A stretch of 64,000 nucleotides of DNA from Steinernema hermaphroditum (Eukaryota > Nematoda > Chromadorea > Rhabditida > Steinernematidae). The notes under the pieces are model-generated. The model did no database searches, was not told the DNA's origin, and was given only the letters and a program-made list of their open reading frames with translations. The stretch lies in the NCBI GenBank assembly GCA_030435675.1, contig CM059621.1:12958001-13022000 (forward strand). Direction: 5' to 3'. A program made the position numbers and the translations under genes. Of the stretch, positions 23,997 through 36,528 are shown piece by piece; positions within the stretch are counted from its first letter, which is position 1; each line of letters opens with the position of its first letter.

Positions 23997-25301
23997 AGAG
24001 TGATCTTTAAATGTTGACCCTAGAAGAAGTGTAGTATGAGTGCAAGTATGGTACATCTATGTATAGTGGCTGTTCTCCTGGCTGTGATAGGGAAGGGTCG
24101 TTTTTATAAGAAGTATAAACTTGACGATTCTTGCAATAAGCGTTCCTTCTTTGGCTTGGCAATAAAAGTTCATAGTGCAAACTGCGTGAAACTTCACACT
24201 GATTTCACAATGTGTTGTGGTCGACAGTAAAAACAACATCGTCCTAGTTGAATATTTATAAGATGACCAGTTTTCCCAATTGTGAATCAGTGGGTCCCGA
24301 TTATTATAATGATAACTTTGTTAATAAGATCTTGCGGAAACATTTTCCACCACCGTTGTAGTTCTGCTGTCTTAAAAATTGGCAATTCATCTACATAGTG
24401 CTTGTCCACAGGGCGCTCCCTAAGCCGAATATTACAAGCGCGCTAAATTTTTAACCGAAAGGTGCATTTAAGGAAAAAAACGTTTAATGGTACGTCGTGC
24501 ATTATGACGAATATCGGGTGCATAAGGTCGTTCCCATAGGACGATTTGGCCTTCGTGCGATCAGAACTTGAAAACGAGATATTGGTTCGGGATTCCAAAA
24601 ATAGAATCTTTGGTTACTGTAGTTCTACCGGATTCGGGAATATAAATCGTTTTACCTGATAGTTTTACCTGATTCTTTTGAAGGTGACCGGCGAGGTTAG
24701 GCCACCTGTGACAGTTCAGTTGGTTTTGGTCACAAACGAATAGTTTCACACACCAATAAGGCTGAAGTTCTTCCAGCTGCAGTGCCTGGAAAAGACGGAG
24801 GGAGAGGCCCTACATTCTTAATTGATGGTTATATGTGGGTGCAACTTTGTGGAAATTCAAACTGATTGCGTTCCAGTGTGTGGCCTCAGCTTTACGAACA
24901 TCCCTTTTAAATTAACTCTAAAGATCACGCGTGAAAACCTGCTCATATATGCACAAATCGATTCCTTTTAATGCGATCACGGGCGGCCCCGTTCCCGAAC
25001 TGTCCACCATTTCCTCCCTTGAGTACATGTTCCCAGAGTGCATCGCCATAAAACTGCTCCCAGTCAGCATCCAAGCACCCGAAACCCGGACCAACTCTTC
25101 ACTTTCCTGAACTGTGGCGTCGTTTTTTGCATCCCTCCTGTGATTCACGTCTATCGGCTCCCGGATTTGCATTCGTTTCGACAGTCCGTTTCGCGGCGTC
25201 ACTCCCTCGGGATTACACTTCGGTCGACGATTTTTGCTGTCGTTCCCATTCTACTAAAGTCTCCGACGAGCTTCCTTCGCCACTGCTCCGCTCCAACAGC
25301 C
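23997..25301. other. Intergenic, nothing firm
   Basis: A 64-codon frame at 24036-24230 begins with a signal-like hydrophobic stretch, but it contains an internal AATAAA that better fits the 3' UTR of the F-box gene. Nothing else was recognised before the transporter gene. Confidence 0.45.
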
Positions 25302-27936
25302 ATGGTCGTCGCCGTCGGCTCCGAATCCGTCCCGAAGCCCCCTCCCCTCTTCTCGCCCTGCTCTAAGAGGCTCCACATCGGCCTCCTTCTTATGTTCGCC
25401 TTCTTCTGCACCGTCTCCATGCGGGCCAACCTCGGAATGGCTCTGGTGTGCATGGTCAATGCGACGGCCTTCTCCGCGCCAGCCCCCACCATAGTCTCCA
25501 ATCACTCCTACAGTAACCAGCAGTGTCAGGGATTTGGAAGTCAGTCCACTCTTTCTTCCGAAGGCTATAATGTGAGTCGCTCATACGTTCAGATTATTCC
25601 GTTCCCAAAAGTGGTTAGATAGTTAGCATTCCAAGAGTCAAATCTTTTCATAATTTCATAAGCAGTTGGTTAAAAGACTAGAGAGCCAAAAATGACGACT
25701 GAAATATACAAATTAACAAATACCCCATTTTGGCCTTTCAGTTGCCCTTTAGTTATTTAAAAAAAGAGAAGCGATGTGTCCAAAGTTGTGAGACGATGTT
25801 GTGGTGTTTGATACCTAAGCGATGACGGTTTGGCGCATTGTGACTCACTAAGATCGGCAACCGCGCCATTGCTCTGATTATTGGTCATTCAAAATTTGCA
25901 GGAAATGAACCATTTTATACATTATCTGTATGAACATGAGCACCACAAGTGAATTGTGTTGTATGTTCAGGGTTATCCAAAAAAATGTAAACGCTGGAAA
26001 TACATGACCTCCGGAACAATAATGTCAGAATAATGATTTGAAGACGAGTGAAGATTTGATAGCTTCGTGAACGATGTTCCTGAAAACAGCACTATTTAGG
26101 GAGACATCCTGTGGACACCGGGGATGCAGTCCATGCTGTTCTCGGCGCTCTTCTATGGCGGCATGGTGACCATCCTCCCCTCCGGCTACTTCGCCGACCG
26201 CTTCGGTCCCAAAGCGATCATGTTCGTGGCAGTGCTCGACTACGTCGTCATGACCCTTCTGACGCCCTTGCTCGCCCGCTCCAACTTCTACGCCTTTCTG
26301 GCATCGCGTGTGGTCATGGGCCTCGGCGAGGGCGTCATGTTCCCCGCGATCACCTCCATGTCGGCGCGCTGGTTCCCTCCCAACGAGCGGAGTACGGTAG
26401 CCGCCATCTACACGTCGGGAGTGCAGCTCGCCTCCATCGCCTCGGCGATTTTCTCCTCGCGTCTCTGCATGACCCCCATGGGATGGCCCTCGATCTTCTA
26501 CCTTTTCGGAGGCCTCGGCACCCTCTGGCTCGTTCTGTGGTGGTTCGGCGCCTGCAATCGGCCGAACGACTCGAAGATCATGTCAGACGCCGAGAAGATC
26601 TACCTGAACATCCAGCTGAACCATCAACACTCGGGGACCTCTTCGAGAAAGGTAGGCTGGAGGGCGCCGCATCTGAAGACTCCTTCAGCTCTCCCAAGCG
26701 CCAACTCCGTGGAAGAGCATGCTTTTGAGTCCCGCAATGCTCGCCAACCTCCTCTGCCAGTTTGCCTTCAACTTCTCCGCCACAATGTTCCAGTCGTACC
26801 TACCGACCTACTTCAAGGATGTGCTCTACTTGGATTTGAAAGATGTGAGTACTACTGTGCGTGGAGTACACCAAATGGCCTGCTTGAAGCTGCTCTGATT
26901 TTTGATAGCAGGATCTGTCTAGTAGACAAACGCAGCAAATATTGATAACCATTTGCTCTAGCAGGCTTATATGCAATCGGTCGTTTTTCTCCAGATTCCA
27001 CCGTTTGCAACCGATTTTACAGACGCCTTCTTGATAGAATGATTACCACTCTCTGCAGCATTCATCTGACAGACAGATACCGGACCGACAGACAGATGCG
27101 ACAGATAGACGCCGCAAACATATTTGTTCACTTCAAAAGACCAAAAATCCCTATAAGTTCAGATTTTTCATAGATCCTTAAGAGAAATTACGATAACCCT
27201 GTTTGCGCTTTGCTCTTGAAAACAAAAACCCCAAACCCTATCCCTCTAGTGTCGCCCTCCCTTGCACCTCAAACAGATCGAGCGCCTCCTTTCAGAACGG
27301 CTTCTACACGGCGATTCCGTTCATCGGGCAAGTAGTGTCGAAGAACATCTTCTCCTGGATCAGCGACCACCTCAAGAAGTCGGGCGTCATCAGCTCCACC
27401 ACGGGCGTCCGCTTCTTCCAGGCGATCGCCAACTTTGGCACCGCCGCGGCGCTCGTCGGCCTGGCCACGTTCATCGACTGCACGACGCCGACTCTGGCGA
27501 TCCTCTTCCTCGCCCTCTTCGGCGTCAGTTTCGGTGGTGGCATCCCCGGCTTCACGACGAGTCTCCTCAGCGTGGCACCGGCCTACACGGGGACTCTCGT
27601 GTCGCTGGGCATGGTGTTCGGCATGATCGCCAACATCGCGGCGCCGACGATCATCGGCCTCATCAACACCAACGGCACCCCCGAGGAATGGAGCCTGATC
27701 TTCTACACTGCCGCCGGTGTCAACATCGTCGCCGGGCTGCTGTTCATCCTCGTGGGATCAGGTGAGGCTGTCGGCAGGTGCCACCACGTGACTTTTGTGT
27801 TGTAGGAGAAATGCAGAAGTGGGGAGATGTGGCGAGAATGCAGACGGTTCGTATAGAGTTCGGCGAGAAAGTCTTCCCAGAGCCGAAGACAACGCGAGCC
27901 AAGAAACAACACTCTGTGAACGACTGGAGGCTGTGA
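25302..27936 (+). CDS. SLC17-type anion/phosphate transporter (major facilitator superfamily)
   Basis: This 524-residue membrane transporter has exons 25302-25571, 26100-26651, 26689-26844, 27296-27761 and 27806-27936. Helix 1 follows CSKRLHIGLLLMFAFF and MRANLGMALVCMVNAT, the SLC17 entry pattern, with NHS as a likely glycosylation site in the large first loop. FADRFGPKAIM is the MFS signature between helices 2 and 3. VVMGLGEGVMFPA and RWFPPNERST are hallmark SLC17 blocks (sialin, VGLUT and NaPi families). The second half has FYTAIPFIGQVV, VSFGGGIPGF and LGMVFGMIANIAAPTIIGLI. The substrate cannot be assigned within SLC17. Introns of 528 and 451 nt are long for this window. Confidence 0.88.
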
Positions 27937-28041
27937 TACTGACCAGCAAATAGTCTTCTTTCGATCTAAAATCCATTGCAATTCATTAAAGGGACCCAGT
28001 CATGGATAAAAATGTTTTGAAAGTTTTTTCCACGTTTTAAA

Positions 28042-28077
28042 CGCTCTCGATGCTCGATGCTCGATGCTCTCGATGCG
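28042..28077. repeat. Short tandem repeat, unit CGATGCT
   Basis: About four imperfect copies of CGATGCT/CGATGCTCT lie between the transporter and the hydratase copy. Confidence 0.6.
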
Positions 28078-28358
28078 ATAAAAGAGCATGATCATACTCA
28101 TATCATAAAAGAATCATGATCATAGCTATCATTCCACTCTGAAAACAGCAGAAAACAGATTCGTAATCCTACACTGGTGAGCATTGCTCACCGACTCATC
28201 CTATGACCCCCTTTCTTCACCTCCATTCCAGGCAGTTCCCCCGTCACACCCGTCCCGTGAACAACCTCCCACTGACCTCAAAAACAAGGGCATACGCACT
28301 TTCGGAAATTTTACAACACATCTCTTTAAACGAGAAAAAAAAACATTATTCAATGGAA

Positions 28359-29141
28359 TTACTTAATGTCCCACGAAGCGTAGGCGCTGTTCACGGCCTC
28401 CTTGGCTATTTGCACAATGAGTGGGGAGTGGTCCGAGATTCTCTCTCCCAGCTTGATGGCTTCGTCGACGAGCGTTACGGTGGGGAAGATCTGAAAATTG
28501 AGCAGGTTTAGATTCATGTCATATGTGCGATTCACTCACCTTGGCGACGAGCCCGCTCTCCTTTGCCTCTTGAGCGCTGATTCTGTTACCCGTGAGGCAC
28601 ATCTCCATGGCGAGGGACTTGCCGACGACGTGGCTCTGGGTGCCACCATCTCCGGGAATAGTTTCGATGTTGATTTCGGGCTGTCCGAAGAAAGCCTTGT
28701 CTCCAGCGTAAATGATGTCACACATCATTGCGAGTTTATACCCTTTGCCGAGAGCAAATCCATTGACGGCGGCGATGACAGGTTTGCGCACCCGGGTATC
28801 CTTCGTCCAGCCATCTTGATATCTATCTTTGAACACGCAGGCGAAGTCGCGCATAACCATTGCCTTTCCTCCACTCCCGATGGAGAAGGCGCGTTCCGAG
28901 CCAGTGATGACGACGGTTCCAATGGATTTGTCCTCATCAAAGTGATCGAGGGATGTCGAAAGCTAAGCAAATCCTAGTTTTGAAAAAACATAAGAATTGC
29001 TATACCTCGTTTATCAGCTGGTCAGTGAGAGCATTTAGGAATTCAGAGCGGTTCAGCTCGATGAGAGCAACGTTCTTCTTCTCACCAACGACCGAAACTT
29101 TGATGGTTTCCGTGACCGGTGGAAGTTCTGAAGGAGGCTCG
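28359..29141 (-). pseudogene. Degenerate enoyl-CoA hydratase paralogue
   Basis: Three exon-like blocks (29006-29141, 28540-28962, 28359-28490) copy exons 2-4 of the intact hydratase at 31533-32549. The intron between the last two blocks appears identical in both copies, so the duplication is recent. Frame is kept throughout, yet key residues are gone. The intact [10 protein letters not shown] is [10 protein letters not shown] here, replacing the oxyanion glycine and the first catalytic Glu (rat ECHS1 numbering G141 and E144) with Lys. The GADIKEM loop has become GSGGKAM. Two residues are lost after GGTQ. The C-terminus ends early at SAYASWDIK, about 36 residues short. There is no mitochondrial presequence and no ATG before the first block. 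It starts 28 nt after the SRR1-like gene's stop. Confidence 0.75.
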
Positions 29142-29169
29142 CTGAAACTTTAATAAGCCCACGATACCA

Positions 29170-30656
29170 CTAACTCTTATGGCACACTTGGCACTCAGTC
29201 AGAGGATTTTCGAATGAGCAGGAGCACTTCTGCCGCCTGGGTACAACCTCCTTTGAATCTTCCACTGTCTAAACAAGATTTTCTGTTATTTAAGGGCGTT
29301 AAATAGACTTACCTTTGAAAGGATGTCCTTCATTTCAGTGGGGCTTGTCTTTGATGAGTCATGAACGAAATCAAGGTCAGCTTTACGAACAGGCGCGGCG
29401 GAGCGAATGCGCGCGTTACCGTATGCGTTCATTCCGACTCCACGCACATTCGTGTGGAGAGGCTTCGAATCGCCGACTCCTTCCAAAACCCTTGCGGGGT
29501 AACTTGTGATCATCGTCCCTTGAAAGGGCGCGTTGCTGCTGTGAAAAGTTGCATATCCGTCTGTGGACAGATGCGTTGGATAACCGAGGTTGAGGTTTCT
29601 GACGGGAACCTTTTCTGCTCTCTTCTCGTAATTCTCTATGGCCTTGTAGAATTTTCTATTGGAAGACTGATCGTTGCCTATTAGGACGATGCTCCTCATC
29701 TGCTTCCTATTTGCCCAAAGCACCATATTCACGAGCTCTGGTGGGCACCGAGGCATGTAGAATAGGGTGACCTCCTGTTCTAGAAGATCTTCTTCAGTCA
29801 GCGACATGTCACTCGTAGGCGGGGTCTCCACTCCGATGCTCTCCAAGTAGCCCCTTTCAAGTAAAGAAAAGACCGGCTCATGACACACAACGGGCGCATT
29901 GAACTGCTCGCCCAAAGACAAGGCTAGAAGGAGTTGTTGGAGGCCGATGAACTTGAGATACTCGATGGCAAAGTGAAATGCGAAGTTCCCAACTCCCACC
30001 AGTCTGACCCTCTTCACCTTCCGTCCGCGAAGGATCTTGTCAACATCGGAAGCGACGCCCTCAAGAAAGCCCTCCTTCTCAAATCTCTGGCGGATTTTCT
30101 GGAGATTCTGTTCGATTTGGTCGAAGTTCTCCATTTCCACGAGTCCTCCGGTAGAAAAGGACTTCAGGTAGTTGGGGGTCATGTTCCAGAAGTAGGTCGG
30201 TTTTTGGAAGCCGCTTTCAACAGATTTCATCTGCAAGGAGAAAGCGCACACCTGAGAAAACACCGGACGATAGTCTGTGTTCACTTCAGGGAGGAAATAT
30301 CGGAAAAGAGGCACTCGTTCGAAATGCCCAGGATGTTGAAAGTGATTATAGTACTGCAGTTCATCGAAGTCCATCTGTCCATCGGCCATAAGAAAAACGC
30401 TTCTTTGCAGCCAGGAGTCGCTCCAGCGACTCCACAAAAGAGTGTCGAAGACGGCGGCGTTGCAGTGAGCGGTGTAGAAGATGTCTACTTCTCCTGCGGA
30501 GGGCGGATCCTCCGTCGGAGTCAAATACTCGCTGACTTGTGCTGTAGAGACCCCTCTTCCGTTAAGATATTCCATCTCCTCCTCGGAGAATCCGGAGTCC
30601 TCGAAGACGGTTTCCTTCGGGTGGAGACGCTTCTGGAGGGCTAGTGAAATCGCCAT
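29170..30656 (-). CDS. SRR1-like domain protein with tandem SRR1 modules
   Basis: Exons 29313-30656 and 29170-29268 encode about 480 residues. The central region VRLVGVGNFAFHFAIEY, then VVCHEPVFSLLERGYL, and TLFYMPRCPPELVNMVLWAN with IVLIGND match SRR1-like proteins such as human SRRD (GIGNF, DPLF, FYMLHC, NNLLWSN, IGN). An N-terminal half repeats the second part: EVDIFYTAHCNAAVFDTLLWSRW with FLMADGQ. So the protein carries about one and a half SRR1 modules. The biochemical role of SRR1 is poorly known; links to clock control and heme homeostasis have been reported. The second exon is Cys-rich (KCSCSFENPLTECQVC); without splicing the protein ends nine residues after DILSK. The first ATG in frame is at 30656. 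Confidence 0.75.
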
Positions 30657-31532
30657 TCCGCGCTGTCGGACATCGCAGAATCTCCGCGATTTCTGTGTCC
30701 AAATGTTCGTTAGGCGCCGCACAGAACGGTCTGAGATGACCGAAGATGACGTCAAAAGAGGTTGGTGTGGGACTAAGAGTATGGTTGGGCCTTAGTAGAA
30801 CAGTTGATAGGGTCCTTTCGGATCTTTCGATTGCTGAAGCTACGGGTTCTCTTCTCATGGTGTTTGCGTTGTTGTATTTTCTGAACAAACATATGCGATC
30901 GAATTTTCACATTTCGATCGGACGCAATGCTTTTCCATGATGCTATTGTCGGGTCAACGCGAATCTCACCACCACAATTCGTGGCAGGACTCGATCGAGT
31001 CAGATATAAGGGGATCTTCAGATTTCTGAATTAATATGTGGAATTTTGAACACAGCGCTGTTTTTTAATATTCCGTGTTGTTAGAAGTGTTTGCGGAGCG
31101 TCAGAGTAGCGTATACATCGGTTTGCGGTGCATTTTTCGCTGTGCTCTCACCATGGGAAGTGGACCTCTAGCTTCAGTATAACGGTTTTGTAGCGAGCAT
31201 GTTCGCCAACTCTCATGAGGCATCTTCTCACATGTACTCATTCGTATATATATGACTAGGAACGACTGATTACCGTCACACACTGACGCTGGTAGTTATA
31301 CTACTGCGAATTTTCCTGATGCGTTCCGATTGTGCCGCACGCTTCAGGTCGACTTTTTAATCCAACTATACAATATGGAAGTTCCTCCAGGAATTCCACA
31401 CGCAAATTACGCTATGCGACCAACGAAACTTCTGACGAATATTCCGAAAATGCAAAGCACAAGATCTAAAGATTTAAATACAATTCAGTATAACACGAAA
31501 ACACGTATTCATCTTGTATCTACAACGGAAAA
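30657..31532. other. Intergenic, nothing recognised
   Basis: This lies between the SRR1-like start and the hydratase stop. No motif-bearing frames were seen. It should contain the SRR1 promoter and the hydratase 3' UTR. Confidence 0.5.
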
Positions 31533-32549
31533 TTACTCGGACTTCCATTGGGGTTTGCGTTTCTCGGCGAAGGCGGTCATTCCTTCCTTGCGGTCCTTCG
31601 TGGCAAAGGTCGTGTGGAAGAAGCGGCGCTCGAACTGGAGACCGTCCTTCAGAGTCATCTCGTAGGCGCTGTTCACGGCCTCCTTGGCCATTTGCACAAT
31701 GAGCGGGGATTGGGCCGAGATTCTCTCTCCCAGCTTGATGGCTTCGTCGACGAGCTTTCCGGCGGGGAAGATCTGAAAATTGAGCAGGTTTAGATTCATG
31801 TCATATGTGCGATTCACTCACCTTGGCGACGAGCCCGCTCTCCTTTGCCTCTTGAGCGCTGATTCTGTTACCCGTGAGGCACATCTCCATGGCGAGAGAC
31901 TTGCCGACAACGCGAGTCAAGCGCTGGGTGCCACCAGCTCCAGGAATGGTTCCGATGTTGATTTCGGGCTGTCCGAAGAAAGCCTTGTCTCCAGCGTAAA
32001 TGATGTCACACATCATCGCGAGTTCGCACCCACCGCCGAGGGCAAATCCGTTGACAGCGGCAATGACAGGCTTGCGCACCTGGGTGACCTTGGTCCAGTC
32101 TTCCAGGAATCTGTTGCTGAAGGTGGATGCGAAGTCGCGTCCGACCATCTCCTTGATGTCAGCGCCAGCAGCGAAGGCGCGTTCCGAGCCAGTGATGACA
32201 ATGGCCCCAATGAACTTATCATTATCCAACTGGTCCAGAGAGATCGAAAGCTAAACAGAGTCCAGTTTTGAAAAAAAAACATAAAAATTTCCATGCCTCG
32301 TCCATCAGCTGGTTGCAGAGGGCATTCAGTGCTTTCGGGCGGTTCAGCTCGATGAGAGCAACGTTCTTCTGCTCACCAACGATCGAAACTTTGATCATCT
32401 CGGGGGCGGCTGCAAGATATCACAATAGAAAACAGAACCAATACAAATAACTCACCATTTGTGGAAGCCTTGAGGACAAGCTGCATCTGCTTGGCAGCAT
32501 AGCAAGTTCGACCGGCAAGAGCGGCAACGCGAGGCACTCCGAGGACCAT
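31533..32549 (-). CDS. ECHS1: Mitochondrial enoyl-CoA hydratase (short chain)
   Basis: This 291-residue crotonase hydrates trans-2-enoyl-CoA in mitochondrial fatty-acid beta-oxidation. Exons are 32456-32549, 32297-32409, 31822-32250 and 31533-31772. The basic N-terminus ([15 protein letters not shown]) suits a mitochondrial presequence. Both catalytic glutamates are visible in [12 protein letters not shown] and [29 protein letters not shown] forms one side of the oxyanion hole. Length equals the human enzyme (290). The second intron starts with GC (GAG|GCATGG); the degenerate paralogue has GT at the same place. The start codon directly follows a pyrimidine-rich stretch ending AAG, a possible trans-splice site. 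Confidence 0.95.
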
Positions 32550-33634
32550 CTTAAAAGTCAAAACAGAAATGACGCTCGACTGAACAAGAAAGCGCGCTTT
32601 TATCGGCGAAGAAGCAAAGAGCGCTCATCGCGGCGCACCGTCAATGCTCGGTGCTCGCCCGCAGGAGCGGCGCGACTGCTCGATGAACGTGGCTGCTCAA
32701 CGGTCAAAAATACAGCGCGGCAAACAGAGAGGATCACAAACACGCCATTGGGAGGGGAGTCGAACGAAGACGGGAAGCGATACGCGCGCAATCACCCAAA
32801 AGGGATCGACTGCAACTATGAAGCGATCTGCTCCGCAAAGCGAAGATCGACACTAACGACATTTATAAGTAGAAATGTATAAGAAGATGAACGGGGAATC
32901 TGCAATGCTCGCAAAATACACCATCAGTGTGAAATGCCAACAACTAAATACAGCAGGCGCTATTTGGGCAACTGTGGACGAAGTGCATTCGTATTTTTTG
33001 TGATTGAAAGAACAGCAATACGCTTCTTCAGTTCTCATTTATTCCGTATCCCAAGCACAAAAAGGCCATTGGAAACGAACTCAGATAGAAGCAATTACCT
33101 TGATACTGTGGTTCGAAAAGAGTGGGAGCGAGTTACTATACATCTTTACCATCTTCTCATAGGGGTATGATCAACTAATCGATTGTTTACAGCAGTAGTG
33201 GTTCACCGTTGAAAACAACCCTGAAGCGTCCCTACTCAACATAAGCACCCGCCTAAGCAAAAAAACGCGAGCACTTGTAGACGCTGTCTGCAGAGAAACG
33301 CTCACTTTCACTTCAGCCTGAAATTAGACCGGTCGCAAAAGACTAAACCACAGATCATACATAACGGAACAGGTAAGATCAGAAGGAAAATTGATCACAG
33401 AAGTTAGTCACAAATTGCGATGCGCGATCTACCGTAGTAAACCAAGCAGCGCACGCCACTTCACATGGACACCTCGGTCCCAGCGCTTTTTCCTGACTTG
33501 TCGTCCGATAACATGATCGTTCGGATGAAGCACGCTTGGATCCTCGTTGCTCTGCGTTGAAGCTTTGTTGTCATTTTCGCTCTAATTTTTTAACTAATCA
33601 ATGACGTTACGAAGCAAAGCTGTTCATTTCAGAA
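32550..33634. other. Intergenic, nothing recognised
   Basis: This is the shared upstream region between the hydratase (leftward) and the left coatomer gene (rightward). No gene or repeat was recognised. It also marks the point where homology to the right palindrome arm has ended. Confidence 0.5.
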
Positions 33635-36528
33635 ATGAAACGCGACGCTATGGATAAGAGGCTTGGAGCTCGAAACCCGTTCGCAAAAATAGATAAAACA
33701 GTCGTACTACAAGAGGTAAAGTCCAGCCCTATTTTCATACTTCTTAGTGTTGCTTTTTTTTTCAGGCAAGGGCTTTCAGCGAAACGCCGATCAACGTGAA
33801 GAAGTGCCGCCTGATCATCACAAAGATTATCTACATGCTACTCCAGGGCGAGACTATCGGACGCACCGAAGCAACCGAGTGCTTCTTCGCCGTCACAAAG
33901 CTCTTTCAGAGCAAAGATGAAGCTTTGCGGCGTCTCGTCCTACTGGCAATCCAGTGCCTATGCAAACTCGCCGACGATGTTATCATTGTCATCTCAAGGT
34001 AGCTGCCCCATTTTTGTGATTTAACCTAATAAGCGACGTTTTTAGTCTGACCAAAGACATGACTGGCCGCGAGGAGCTGTACAAAGCTCCGGCGATTCGC
34101 GCTTTACGCAGGATCACTGACAGCGAGCTGCTGCAAACTATTGAGCGCTACATGAAGCAGGCCATCGTCGCGAAATCTTCTGCTGTCGCGTCGGCTGCTC
34201 TGGTGTCTTCAGTTCACCTGCTGAAGCAGAGCCCAGAAGTCATTCGGAGATGGGCTAACGAGATCCAGGAAGCCGTTTCCCACGACCATCCGATGGTGCA
34301 GTACCACGCACTTGTGCTGCTTTATCACATCCGCAGCTCCGACCGCCTTGCAGTCAACAAACTTGTGCAGAAGTACAGTAAGAGTGGATTGCGGTCACCA
34401 CTGGCGCTGTGCTATTTGATCAGAATTGCCGCCAAGCTGATCGCCGAGGACGATTCGGGATCTGACCACCCATTGTATAGCTTCATCAACTCATGTCTTC
34501 GCAACAGGAGTGAAATGGTCGTGTACGAAGCTGCCTCCGCTTTGGTGAATCTTCCGAAAACATCCGGAAGTGACTTGTCCACAGCTGTGAGCACACTGCA
34601 GTCCTACCTCTCATCACCAAAGCCATCACTCCGCTTTGCCGCTGTGCGCACCCTGAACAAGATTTCAACGACGCACCCAGAAGTGGTCATCAACTGCAAC
34701 GTCGACCTCGAAACGCTTATTACGGACCAAAATCGCTCGATCGCCACTTTGGCCATTACCACGTTGTTGAAAACTGGTGGCGAATCTTCCGTTGAGCGTC
34801 TGATGAAGCAGATTAGCTCATTTGTGTCGGAAATCAGTGATGAATTCAAGGTGGGGTTGTGTGATTGGTAACTTGGAGTTGATGAGATGTTTTAAGATCG
34901 TCGTCATTGAAGCTATCCGGTCGCTGTGTGTTCGCTACCCGCGCAAACATGCAACCATGATGAACTTCCTGTCTAAAATGCTTCGCGACGATGGCGGATT
35001 TGAGTTCAAGAAGGCGATCGTCAACACAATCATCACAATCATTGAGGAGAACACCGAGGCGAAGAAGTACGGCCTGATGCATCTGTGCGAATTCATCGAG
35101 GACTGCGAACACTCTGCGTTGGCCGCCAAAGTACTGCACCTGCTCGGAAAAGAAGCTGCCTCAACATCGAATCCGCAACGCTACATTCGCTACATCTACA
35201 ACCGCGTCATACTCGAGAAGACCCGTGTGCGAGCTGCTGCAGTTACCGCGCTGGCGAAGTTGGGAGCTTCCTGTCCTCAGCTCCGTCCAAGCATCGAAGT
35301 CCTGCTGAGCCGTTGCAAGCTGGACAACGACGACGAAGTCCGCGATCGCGCCACCTACTATCTAACCACCCTGAGGACCAACCAGCAGAACGTCATCTCG
35401 AACTACGTCTCCAACAATTTGCAAGTCTCGGTGCAAGGACTCGAACGCTGCTTGGAAGCCTATGTTCATGGCAACGATTTCTCGAAGCCCTTCGATTTGA
35501 AGCAAGTGCCCGTGTCGTCCGTCCCGATAACATCTGCCGCCGATCGCAAGCGTTCGTCACTCTCTGTGGACGCTGGTGTCTCGACGCCTTCAGCTGCCGC
35601 CGCCAAGAAAGAAGAGAAGAAAGCGTCTCGACAGGATATCTACGCCGGTAAGAGCAACGTTTACAGGACCAGCACCGATTCGTATTGTTTAGAACAGCTT
35701 GCTGCAGTTCCTCAATTCAGCCACATCGGCCCGTTGTTTAAATCGTCTTCGCCAATTGAACTCACTGAGGCAGAAACCGAATATTCAGTAACCTGTATCA
35801 AGCACACATTCGGAAACCACATTGTGCTGCAGTTCGATTGCTGCAATACGCTCAATGATCAGTTGCTGGAGAACGTTATGGTGGAACTGGAGCCCACTGA
35901 CGATGCCGGATGGGTCATTGAGCGGACGATACCACTCGCCGCGCTGCCGTATTCCGTGAAGGGCACAACGTACATTCTCCTGGGAATGCCGGACGACGGA
36001 GGCATCACGGGCTCTTTCACCACAACGTTGAAGTTCCAAGTGAAAGATGTGGACCCGACCACGGGCGAGCCAGAATCAGATGAACATTACGATGACACTT
36101 ACGCGGTTGGCATCAGTCTGCTAACTACTAATGATGTTGCTTATTTGTAGCTGGAAGATCTAGATATCAGTGTGTCGGACCACATTCAGCCCTTCTCGAA
36201 GGCCAACTTCTCCGCGGCTTGGGATCAGCTGGGCACAGAAAACGAAGTCGACGAAACATTCAGCCTGCCCAACCAGGCGACATTGCCAGAAGCAGTTGCC
36301 AATCTCATCAAGTGCATAGGACTAGGAGCGTGCGAACGATCGGACAGGGTTCCTGAGGGCAAGTCGTCGCACACGCTTCTCCTGGCCGGACAATTCCGTG
36401 GCGGCATCGAAATCCTCTCGCGTGTGAGGCTCGCCTTGGACCCCCAGGATCAGACGGTCAATATGAACCTGATCGTCCGCTCAGAAGACAACGCGGTTTC
36501 GGAACTGGTCGCCGCCGTCGTTGCCTAA
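33635..36528 (+). CDS. COPG1: Coatomer subunit gamma, left-arm copy
   Basis: This 886-residue COPI coat subunit acts on Golgi-to-ER vesicles. Exons are 33635-33715, 33766-33998, 34046-34850, 34897-35647, 35693-36105 and 36151-36528. An N-terminal HEAT/ARM solenoid ([27 protein letters not shown]) leads through a Lys/Ser linker to the appendage domain ([50 protein letters not shown]). Length is close to human COPG1 (874). A 45-nt stop-free intron at 35648-35692 separates YA from EQLAAVP. Compared with the right-arm copy, the first 200 residues carry changes at conserved sites: [10 protein letters not shown] for [15 protein letters not shown] for VDKSS, and a divergent first exon. From about 34.5 kb on the copies are nearly identical. 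The ATG lies two bases after TTTCAG. Confidence 0.92.

Noticed and set aside
24036..24230. A 64-residue Cys-containing secreted peptide
   Set aside because: An AATAAA lies inside the frame and the region best fits the 3' UTR of the F-box gene.
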